Positions 51,302 to 59,009 of a DNA stretch of 64,000 bases are shown piece by piece. Position 1 is the first letter of the stretch, and each line of letters opens with the position of its first letter. This stretch comes from Phycisphaerae bacterium. Its GTDB lineage: Bacteria > Planctomycetota > Phycisphaerae > Sedimentisphaerales > Anaerobacaceae. The translations under genes and the position numbers were made by a program. The DNA lies in assembly GCA_030604525.1 (NCBI GenBank), contig JAUVVQ010000002.1, forward strand, positions 33,775-97,774, in the 5' to 3' direction. The notes beneath the pieces were generated by a model that was not told the DNA's origin, ran no database searches, and saw nothing but the letters and a program-made list of their open reading frames with translations.

Positions 51302-53697
51302 GAGCATAACGGCTTTGCCAGTACCGCTGCTGTGCAATAACATACCAATGCAATAACGGCCAGAGCATTAAAGCCGATGGAGATTGCAAGTGACGTGCCC
51401 AGCACTGCGGCAGTAACGGATGCGAATCCGTTTACTCCCCAGGCCCAGGGCAGCAGGGGCTTGTGGTTTATATGAGTTTGTTTTAGTCCGGTTGGAAAGG
51501 GAATCCCCATAAAGAAAGCCAGAGGTGCGGTAAGTATCAGTCCTGATAGAATCCTCATAGGCCTTGTGAAACCGATGAGCCGGTCGAATGCGAATGTAAG
51601 AAGTATTATAAGTGCCAGTCCGGTGATAACGACACCGGCAACGGCGATGCATATCTTCGTGAAGCCGGGTCTTCGAACTTTGCCGGAGACCAGCGACCCG
51701 CAGCCGGAAAAAAATAAAAAGCTGACAAGTGTTACCGCAACCCCGAATACCGGATGCCCTATAAGTAAAGTCATTTTCTGGATGAAAGCCATTTCCAGGA
51801 ACATATAAGCCAAACCCAGCAGAAGGAAGTAGGTTAGCGTCAGGGTTTTTCCGGAAGCGACTCCCCTGACGTCCCCGGCGATAAAAAGAGGAAGAATAAT
51901 CAGAATGGCGCTGGCGATGATTGCCTGGAGCAAAGTTGCCGCAAGCACCAGGTATCCCCATTCCGAGAAGAGCAGCCAGTTTCTCGGCATCTTTTTCATA
52001 AGCAGGGGAAGGGATTTGAATTTGAAAAAATCGAAAAAGTACGGCTTGTTATCGGTAGCGGGTCGAATATTGTATGGATATTCGTGGAGAAATTCCAGGT
52101 ATCTCTCGGAGAGGATTTCCCTTGCAGCATTGTAATAGACCGGATTTTCGAGTTTGTGAAAACGATTGGTCTCTTTCATTTTTAAGCCGGGCAGATGAAC
52201 CAGGTCGAAACATTTTTTTTTCGTGAATTCCCTGGTGTTCTCTATCTGGTTTTTAGAAAAGGCCTTGGGTTTCGCTACTATGGTGGCGGTAGCCCAGCTT
52301 CTAATCATTATTATGTTCTCTTCCGGCTTCTTTATCCCTTTCTCTCGCAGCGCCTCTGTGATGGTTGCAAACATCTTTACAGCGTCCCTGGCGGGCGTCT
52401 TGAGGACTCTTGTGATTGTCAAAAGCCCGTTTGGTTTTAGCTTTGCCATTGCCTGCCGGATAGCTTCAATAGTGTAGAGGTGGCTTTCGTTAAGCGAGTA
52501 AAGACCTGCTGCTGAGGCGGAAAATGAATCCAGCAGCGAGATATTGATAATATCGAAGGATTCAGCAGTAGTCTCCAGAAAAGTTCTTCCTTCAGCATTG
52601 ACGAGGTCAACATTTTCTCTTTGGTAAATATTTGCTGCGAAATCACTTAGTTTGCCCCGCATCCAATCTATTGTTTGTTTATTCATTTCCACTGCTGTTA
52701 TCTTTTTTGCATCTTCGATAAGTCCCTGGCAGACATCAGAGCCGCCCCCAGTCCCGATTATGCAAACCGATGGTTTTTCAGTGAGGTGATAGGCCAGGGC
52801 GGATGTAGTATAATCATAACATTTTAAATCCTGAATGTTTTCGAAATGGTTTACGGCGGATATGGCATCGGCGTCAGAGATTATCAGCATTTGTTCCGGC
52901 AGCGCCCCTTTGAAACTAAAACTCATACCAGGAAAGTATCTTATAGTTGGAGCGGAAATGCAGTCAAGCCGGGCTATCGGGCTGTAACGGCTTTCGAGGA
53001 TTTTTGCGTTTGGTAATGCACGATAGTAGTTCAGAGATTTGTTTTCGGAAAGTCTGATTTCCAATTTGTTTTCGTCCCGGCTGAAGGGATTGAAGAACCA
53101 AAACAGGACACCTGCAATTATAATGGTGAAAACAATGTATTTTTTTGAGCATTGTATGGCCAAAAGCATTGCTGTAAGAAACAGGGCGGCACTTATGATT
53201 AGCAGTAGATATTCAGGAGAGTTCCCGTACATAAGCGCCACAGCGCCGGCGGCGCCAAGGCCTGAACCCGTCATATTATAGAAATACAACCGATGTGCGC
53301 TCCTGCCGAATTTGGTAAACGCCAAAGCTATGAATGAGCCGGCGCAAAAAAATGGCAAAAAGAAGAGCAGGTAATATGCAAGAAGATACAATATCTGGCG
53401 TCTGTCCCAAATAAGCTGCAACTCGTCGAGGGGAACTTTTTGAGTTATATAGAAAACAGCGGGCACGAGAACGGCTGAAGCGGTGCAAAAACTCCAGAGA
53501 GCGGTTTTGTATTTTTCTGTTAAAGTTTTGGCAAAGATGGTTATGAATGTCCCCCCGCCGCCAAAGCCCAGCAGGGCCGTGCTGATAATAAGGTATGAGA
53601 AATTATGCCAATGACCTATGGATAACGCCCTTACAAGCACCAGCTCCAGGGCCAGTGTCGCTGCTGATATAAGAAAAATGGAAAGTGCAATAACCAT
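51286..53697 (-). CDS. Membrane-embedded spermidine-synthase-like methyltransferase-fold protein
   Basis: This 803-aa protein has about seven N-terminal helices (1-210), a soluble class I SAM-type/aminopropyltransferase-like domain (about 265-520: SVCIIGTGGGSDVCQGL, KKITAVEMNKQTIDWM, NVDLVNAEGRTFL, FDIINISLLDSFS), and seven or so further helices (about 590-795). It belongs to the multi-spanning spermidine-synthase-like group common in planctomycetes, whose substrate is not established. The catalytic Asp pair of genuine spermidine synthase is not evident in the D/E pattern here. It converges on the Mth938-family gene with a 16-nt overlap. Confidence 0.78.
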   Translation of the reverse strand: MVIALSIFLISAATLALELVLVRALSIGHWHNFSYLIISTALLGFGGGGTFITIFAKTLTEKYKTALWSFCTASAVLVPAVFYITQKVPLDELQLIWDRRQILYLLAYYLLFFLPFFCAGSFIALAFTKFGRSAHRLYFYNMTGSGLGAAGAVALMYGNSPEYLLLIISAALFLTAMLLAIQCSKKYIVFTIIIAGVLFWFFNPFSRDENKLEIRLSENKSLNYYRALPNAKILESRYSPIARLDCISAPTIRYFPGMSFSFKGALPEQMLIISDADAISAVNHFENIQDLKCYDYTTSALAYHLTEKPSVCIIGTGGGSDVCQGLIEDAKKITAVEMNKQTIDWMRGKLSDFAANIYQRENVDLVNAEGRTFLETTAESFDIINISLLDSFSASAAGLYSLNESHLYTIEAIRQAMAKLKPNGLLTITRVLKTPARDAVKMFATITEALREKGIKKPEENIIMIRSWATATIVAKPKAFSKNQIENTREFTKKKCFDLVHLPGLKMKETNRFHKLENPVYYNAAREILSERYLEFLHEYPYNIRPATDNKPYFFDFFKFKSLPLLMKKMPRNWLLFSEWGYLVLAATLLQAIIASAILIILPLFIAGDVRGVASGKTLTLTYFLLLGLAYMFLEMAFIQKMTLLIGHPVFGVAVTLVSFLFFSGCGSLVSGKVRRPGFTKICIAVAGVVITGLALIILLTFAFDRLIGFTRPMRILSGLILTAPLAFFMGIPFPTGLKQTHINHKPLLPWAWGVNGFASVTAAVLGTSLAISIGFNALAVIALVCYCTAAVLAKPLCSQQVR

Positions 53698-53868
53698 AAT
53701 CCGAGTCTCAATACTATCTGATTTGCTTTTATTCTTGCAGCCGGTCGCATTTCAACGCCGAAAAATAAATATGTGTTGTCAGCCGGAACAATTTGAGCCG
53801 GTTACTTGAGTTATTAAAGTCTGTGAGCTGGGGTTTTTGCAAGGTTATTTTTTAGCTCGCTATGTTTT

Positions 53869-54507
53869 TTACCTGGAATGTTTTGGCTTGAGTATGATTA
53901 TTCCAAGAGCACATAATATAAAAAGCATTGCAGATCGCGGCTCGGGGGTTGTTATGTAAAGCTCGAAGCTGTCCAAAGTGCCAGTGTCGGCGGGCCAAAA
54001 ATCGTAAATCTGCAACCGCCAGGTGCCATAGGCATCCTCGCCATCAAATTTAGAAAGGTGATATGGTTTAATAGGTCTGAATCGGCCGGTAAAAGGTGCC
54101 TCGCTTTCTGTGACTGGACCTTCAGCTTCATCATCAAATATGGTACCTGTGTAATCTTTGTAATTTTCGTCACGAGGAAATTTGTCAAGGTTGTAAACAT
54201 CAAACATATTCAGACAAATTTTTGTCTTGCTTGGACTTTGCAGAAAAATCTGTATATCAATCACATTGGTATGTCTTAAATTTATACCGACATCAAGGTC
54301 GTAGATAATAAGATGGTCGGGCATTTCTATAACAGCATCATCCATCCAGCCTTTGCTGATGTCTGGATAGTCGCTGTCTGACTTCGGGATAGGCAGGTCG
54401 AATTCGCCTTGATATTTGTGGATAATAGCTGCTGAGCAAAAAGTAGAGAACATTATCAGCAAGGTAAAAGTTACAGCACTCCATTTTGCCGTTTTGAGCA
54501 AATCCAT
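53869..54507 (-). CDS. Secreted P-domain protein with a PEP-CTERM sorting tail
   Basis: The protein is 212 aa from ATG 54507. Signal peptide about 1-27. The middle (about 30-185) is a beta-sandwich with the proprotein-convertase P-domain pattern: DLDVGINLRHTNVIDIQIFL, SPSKTKICLN and AYGTWRLQIYDFWPADTGTL then DSFELYI. It ends TTPEPRSAMLFILCALGIII then KPKHSR: the PEP motif, a helix and a basic tail of exosortase substrates. There is no protease domain. It should be exported, processed and anchored or released by an exosortase encoded elsewhere. Confidence 0.8.
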   Translation of the reverse strand: MDLLKTAKWSAVTFTLLIMFSTFCSAAIIHKYQGEFDLPIPKSDSDYPDISKGWMDDAVIEMPDHLIIYDLDVGINLRHTNVIDIQIFLQSPSKTKICLNMFDVYNLDKFPRDENYKDYTGTIFDDEAEGPVTESEAPFTGRFRPIKPYHLSKFDGEDAYGTWRLQIYDFWPADTGTLDSFELYITTPEPRSAMLFILCALGIIILKPKHSR

Positions 54508-54715
54508 TTTACCCAAATTGACTTAACCAATATTTAATTAATTGTAAGCCAAAAACACATTAAAAAATTCTACGAGCTGGAGGCGCAATTGTCCATTAGA
54601 AAAAACATAAAGTTTTTGCTTTTTTTTGGCCTATATTTAATCACACAGGAAGGCTTGCGAATTGTGCGATATTTTGATATAAGCAATTATTTGATTTGAA
54701 TAAAAGGAACAAATT

Positions 54716-55835
54716 ATGGAAACAGCAGGATTGAAGAATTCGATTGAAGAGTTACTGGCCCGGGTTAAAAAAATCCGGGAGTGGCTTTGACATATCCACC
54801 AAAAGAAAAAAGTTGCTCCATCTTGAACAACAGGTGTCAGACCCCGGTTTCTGGGATAATCCTGAAGCGGCCCAGCCGATAGTTTCACGTTTGAGCATTC
54901 TAAAGTCCGTCGTGGAACCCGTTGAGGAGGTCAACAGGGCGGTTACAGATATGCAGGAGCTTTTTGAGCTTGCAGAGGCCGAATCCGATGAGACGACTTT
55001 TATACAGTTAAAGACCGAAGTAAAAGAAGTAATAAAAAAATGCGGTAAGATTGAGCTTCAGGGACTTTTGTCCGGGCCGAATGATGCGAAGAATTGCTAT
55101 TTCAGTATTCACGCCGGTGCCGGCGGGACGGAAAGTTGCGACTGGGCGAATATGCTTCTTCGAATGTATTCGAAATATTTCGATACTAACGGCTTTAAGT
55201 ATAAACAGCTTGATTTGACGCCGGGTGAAGAGGCGGGTATTCGTTCTATAACGCTCAGGGTTAAGGGTCCCTTCGCCTTCGGCAAACTCTGCTGCGAAAT
55301 CGGAGTCCATCGGCTTGTTCGGATTAGTCCCTTTGATTCACAGGGAAGAAGACATACCAGTTTCGCTGCGGTCGATTGTATGCCGGAACTTGATGAGAAT
55401 ATTGATATCCAGATAAACGAAGATGATTTGAGGATAGATTTTTTCCGTGCGAGCGGCGCTGGCGGACAACACGTTAATAAAGTAAGCTCGGCAGTGAGAA
55501 TAACTCATTTGCCCACCGGTATTGTGGTGCAGTGCCAGAATGACCGCAGCCAGCATAAAAACAGAGCGGAGGCAACAAAGATGCTTACCTCCAGATTGTA
55601 TATGCTCCAGCAGCAAAAGCGCGACCAACAGCTGGCAAAGTTGTATGGCGATAAAGGAGAAATTGCCTGGGGCAATCAGATAAGAAGTTATGTTCTACAG
55701 CCCTATCAGATGGTTAAAGACCATCGTACCGATTTCCAGACCGGTAACGTCGATGCCGTCCTGGATGGAGATATTGAAGGATTTATTGAAAGTTACTTAA
55801 GGCACAAAGCTAAGAAAAAACACGGAAGCAAATAA
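54716..55835 (+). CDS. prfB: Peptide chain release factor 2, made by programmed +1 frameshift
   Basis: This is one protein of 372 aa from two frames: codons 1-24 (54716-54787, METAGLKNSIEELLARVKKI and REWL), TGA at 54788-54790, then the +1 frame from 54789 (DISTKRKKLLHLEQQ) to 55835. RF2 marks: SPF tripeptide in RISPFDSQGRRHTSF, and the GGQ loop SGAGGQHVNKVSS. It releases chains at UGA and UAA. AAGGAAC precedes the ATG. The slippage site is listed separately; release at its own UGA when RF2 is plentiful gives autoregulation. Confidence 0.95.
54776..54791 (+). other. Programmed frameshift site of prfB
   Basis: CGGGAG TGG CTT TGA C: the slippery CTT followed by TGA-C, with an SD-like CGGGAG three bases before CTT. 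This is the same layout as the E. coli site (SD-like sequence, CUU UGA C). Confidence 0.93.
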
Positions 55836-55895
55836 GTTTCGGAAAAGTTTTTGAGAAACTAAACCCTGTTGACTGATGTTAGTCGGGAGAAAAAA

Positions 55896-57443
55896 ATGAG
55901 AGAGATTATTAAATTACAGGTGAAGGCACGGAAGGTCGATACTGATATTTCGAAATGCAGGACGGATTTACTTGTGGTCGGGATGTTCTCGGGGATGGCC
56001 CGGCTGGACAAGTTTTGCAGCCGGTTAGACGATAAGCTGGGCGGCACAATTTCAAGGTTGGTCAAACTCGAAGATTTCAAAGGTAAAGAAGGCAGCAGTT
56101 TGCTTATTTACGGCACATCTGAGGTCGGTGCCAAGAGGATACTGCTTATTGGCTTAGGTCGGAAGAACAAAACCGGCCTGGATACCATACGCAAGTCAGC
56201 CGGTATAGCAGCCAACAAAGCTGTCTCCATTAAAGCAGAACAAATCACTTTGGCGATTCATAAAGCTTTCGGCGGTCGGTTCGCACTTCCTGACATCGGA
56301 CGAGTCTGTGCGGAAGGCGCATATTTCGGCGGATATCGGTATGATGAGTTTGTTACGGATACGGATGAGCAAAATGGCCGAAAGGAATCCCTTCTGGTCG
56401 AAGTAATAGATTCGGATTCGGAAAAGCTCGCAAAATTACGCAAGGGTGTTGAAACTGGCATGATAATCGGCCAAGCGCAAAATTATGCCAGGACTTTAGC
56501 TAACCGGCCCGGAAATGTTATAAATCCTGAAACTTTAGCTGCGGAAGCGAAAAAACTTGCGAAGGAAAGCGAAAATTTAAAGTGTACCGTCTTTGATGAG
56601 AAGCAGTTGAAGCAGAAAGCGATGGGAGGGGTTCTCGCTGTTGGGGCAGGTTCCCGGAATAAGCCGACTTTTATCGTGCTTAAATACACTCCTGCCGGCA
56701 AAAAAGCAGATAAACTTCCGACCGTGGCATTGGTAGGAAAGGCCATAACCTTTGATTCGGGAGGTATAAGTATCAAGCCGGCCAAGGGTATGGGCGAGAT
56801 GAAACTTGATAAATCCGGAGGAATAGCTGTCATCGCTTCTCTCAAGGCAATATCGCAGTTGCGACTTTCGGTAAATGTTTTTGGAATAATACCCTCTGCT
56901 GAGAATATGCCAAGCGGGACAAGCTATCGACCGGGTGATATAGTTACTACTTACAGCGGAAAAACCGTCGAGATAGACAACACCGATGCAGAAGGAAGAA
57001 TGATTCTCTCTGACGGATTGGATTATGCAGTTAAGTCCGGCGCCGACATCATAATCGACATAGCAACATTAACCGGTGCCTGCAAGGTTGCTTTGGGTAA
57101 ATATATGGCCGGCTTAATGACTAACGATGACAAACTTAAAAGGCAGATGCAGAATGCCTCGAAGCTCGCAGGTGAGAAACTATGGCCTATGCCCAGCGGT
57201 GAAGAATATGCCGAAGAAATGAAAAGCAAAATAGCGGATTTGAAGAATACAGGTAGCCGGTGGGGGGGCGCATGCACCGCCGCTGCATTTCTAAGCCAGT
57301 TTGTTGGTGAGAAAAAATGGGCTCATATCGATATGGCCGGAGTGGATATGTTTGAAAAAGGCACCGAATTTTCAGAAGCAGGCGCCAGCGGTTTCGGAGT
57401 GCGGTTGCTTACGACTTATTTGATGCAGGTCTCTGCTAAATAG
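55896..57443 (+). CDS. pepA: Leucyl aminopeptidase (M17 family)
   Basis: The enzyme is 515 aa from ATG 55896, with GGGAG before it; a TTG nine codons upstream is in frame but less likely. The N-terminal macro-like domain (1-170) is followed by the catalytic domain: VGKAITFDSGGISIKP near 284-299 with metal Asp and Lys, DKSGG, and NTDAEGRMILSDGLDYA, the M17 signature, near 373. It removes N-terminal residues from peptides in the cytosol with two metal ions. It follows prfB by 60 nt. Confidence 0.93.
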   Translation: MREIIKLQVKARKVDTDISKCRTDLLVVGMFSGMARLDKFCSRLDDKLGGTISRLVKLEDFKGKEGSSLLIYGTSEVGAKRILLIGLGRKNKTGLDTIRKSAGIAANKAVSIKAEQITLAIHKAFGGRFALPDIGRVCAEGAYFGGYRYDEFVTDTDEQNGRKESLLVEVIDSDSEKLAKLRKGVETGMIIGQAQNYARTLANRPGNVINPETLAAEAKKLAKESENLKCTVFDEKQLKQKAMGGVLAVGAGSRNKPTFIVLKYTPAGKKADKLPTVALVGKAITFDSGGISIKPAKGMGEMKLDKSGGIAVIASLKAISQLRLSVNVFGIIPSAENMPSGTSYRPGDIVTTYSGKTVEIDNTDAEGRMILSDGLDYAVKSGADIIIDIATLTGACKVALGKYMAGLMTNDDKLKRQMQNASKLAGEKLWPMPSGEEYAEEMKSKIADLKNTGSRWGGACTAAAFLSQFVGEKKWAHIDMAGVDMFEKGTEFSEAGASGFGVRLLTTYLMQVSAK

Positions 57444-57517
57444 AAAGCGCATATTAATATGTGGCTTTTTCAGTCAGCGAATTTTGATTGGTTTCTGTAG
57501 TTGTAAGGACGAAGAAA

Positions 57518-58102
57518 ATGACAAAAAAGAAAAAGGTGGTAGATACAGAAAGGATAGAACGGGCGGTTGAGGAAATACTGAAAGCGGTGGGTGAGGATAT
57601 AGGGCGCGAGGGGTTAAGGGATACTCCGTTGCGGGTCGCGAAAATGTATAAAGAGCTTTTGGCGGGCATGCAACAAGACCCTGAAAAGTATATCCGCAAA
57701 ACTTTTATAGAGAAATATGATGAGATAGTTCTGCTTCGGGATATATCTTTTTACAGTATTTGCGAGCATCATTTGATGCCTTTTATGGGCAGGGCTCACG
57801 TTGCATACCTACCGGACGGAGTAGTTCTTGGGGTCAGCAAGCTCGCTCGTATCGTTGACTGTTTTGCACACCGTCTTCAGGTGCAGGAGCGGCTTACAGA
57901 CCAGATAGCGGATTTTATAATGGAGCGGTTGAAGCCGAAGGGAGTAGCGGTGGTGATCGAGGCCTCCCACAGTTGTATGACGATAAGAGGAATAAAAAAA
58001 CCTGGCTCAGAGATGGTAACATCTTCTCTGCGCGGCATATTTAAGAAGGACCCGCGCAGCCGGAATGAGATTATGAGTCTTATGCATAACGGCAACAGCT
58101 AA
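57518..58102 (+). CDS. folE: GTP cyclohydrolase I
   Basis: The enzyme is 194 aa from ATG 57518 (AAGGAC upstream); a TTG 30 nt earlier is in frame. It makes 7,8-dihydroneopterin triphosphate from GTP. Residues seen: [21 protein letters not shown], the zinc-site [19 protein letters not shown] with Cys and His near 85-88, and [20 protein letters not shown] with the second zinc Cys and catalytic His. It lies 12 nt before the PTPS gene, so the product likely feeds that enzyme. Confidence 0.95.
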   Translation: MTKKKKVVDTERIERAVEEILKAVGEDIGREGLRDTPLRVAKMYKELLAGMQQDPEKYIRKTFIEKYDEIVLLRDISFYSICEHHLMPFMGRAHVAYLPDGVVLGVSKLARIVDCFAHRLQVQERLTDQIADFIMERLKPKGVAVVIEASHSCMTIRGIKKPGSEMVTSSLRGIFKKDPRSRNEIMSLMHNGNS

Positions 58103-58114
58103 AGGGGTATTAAA

Positions 58115-58912
58115 ATGCACATACTCGGCAGGCAGGTTCGGTTCTCGGTCAAGCCATTTGCCTCAGAACAGAGAGCTGATAATGTATATGTTTCCACGCC
58201 GATTAACGAAGGTTTATCTTTCTATCTTGAGCTGTCAGTTAAAATAAAAGGTAGCGTGAACCCTGATACCGGGTTTGTCGTTAATGTAGTGGATATTGAC
58301 AGGATTGTTTTAAAAGAAGCGTTCCCGATTTTTTCGAAACGTCTGTCAGATAATTTTAAATCAGGCCGCGATACAGGATATTCAGAGCTTGTTGAGCTTT
58401 TGGGCCTAACCTGGTGTGCTCTTTCAGGCAGGTTTGACGGCGCTCGGCTTAGTGAGTTGAGTTTGAATTTGAACCCTTTTAGAAAGATGACAATAGATAG
58501 TAAGGAATTTGAGATGGTTTATTACAGTGAGAAATTCGAGTTTTCCGCAGCACATAAGCTTTGGAATGATAAATTCAGTAAGGAAGAAAATTTCGAGGCA
58601 TTCGGTAAATGCGCTAACCCCAACGGTCACGGTCATAATTATACTGTCGAGGTTACGGTGAAAAGTCCAGCGGGGAAAGGTGGTTTCAGCATAGGCGGTT
58701 TTGAAAAAATCGTTGATGATGAGCTTATAAAAATTCTTGACCACAAGAATCTCAACGAAGACCTTGAGTTCTTCACTAAAGCCATTCCTACTGTTGAAAA
58801 CATTGCGATTTTTGCCTGGGACAGACTCATAGGCAGGTTAGACCAGATAAAACTGCATTGTGTTACAATCTGGGAAACAGAAAGAACATATTGTTCGTAT
58901 TACGGACTGTAA
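58115..58912 (+). CDS. Two-domain 6-pyruvoyltetrahydropterin synthase (PTPS-II type)
   Basis: This 265-aa protein has two T-fold units. The N-terminal one (1-128) is degenerate (RFSVKPFASEQRAD, SFYLELSVKIKG, GFVVNVVDID) and lacks the zinc His set. The C-terminal one (132-265) is complete: EKFEFSAAHKL, Cys166 and HGH in GKCANPNGHGHNYTVEV, and late DHKNLNED and ETERTYCSYY. The Cys-x5-HGH spacing matches true PTPS of tetrahydrobiopterin synthesis, whereas QueD of queuosine synthesis has Cys-x3-HGH. It sits right after folE. No sepiapterin reductase is seen nearby. Confidence 0.82.
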   Translation: MHILGRQVRFSVKPFASEQRADNVYVSTPINEGLSFYLELSVKIKGSVNPDTGFVVNVVDIDRIVLKEAFPIFSKRLSDNFKSGRDTGYSELVELLGLTWCALSGRFDGARLSELSLNLNPFRKMTIDSKEFEMVYYSEKFEFSAAHKLWNDKFSKEENFEAFGKCANPNGHGHNYTVEVTVKSPAGKGGFSIGGFEKIVDDELIKILDHKNLNEDLEFFTKAIPTVENIAIFAWDRLIGRLDQIKLHCVTIWETERTYCSYYGL

Positions 58913-59009
58913 GTTATGCTTGATGATTAATTTGCTTGGATAAAATTCGATAAATAAAAAAGACGGAAAGTCAAAGCTCCCCGCCTATGTTTTTCTTTAA
59001 GTGCCGAGA

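Noticed and set aside
57450..57461. Palindrome CATATTAATATG after pepA, possible terminator
   Set aside because: The stem is AT-only and the following T run is short and displaced; too weak to call.
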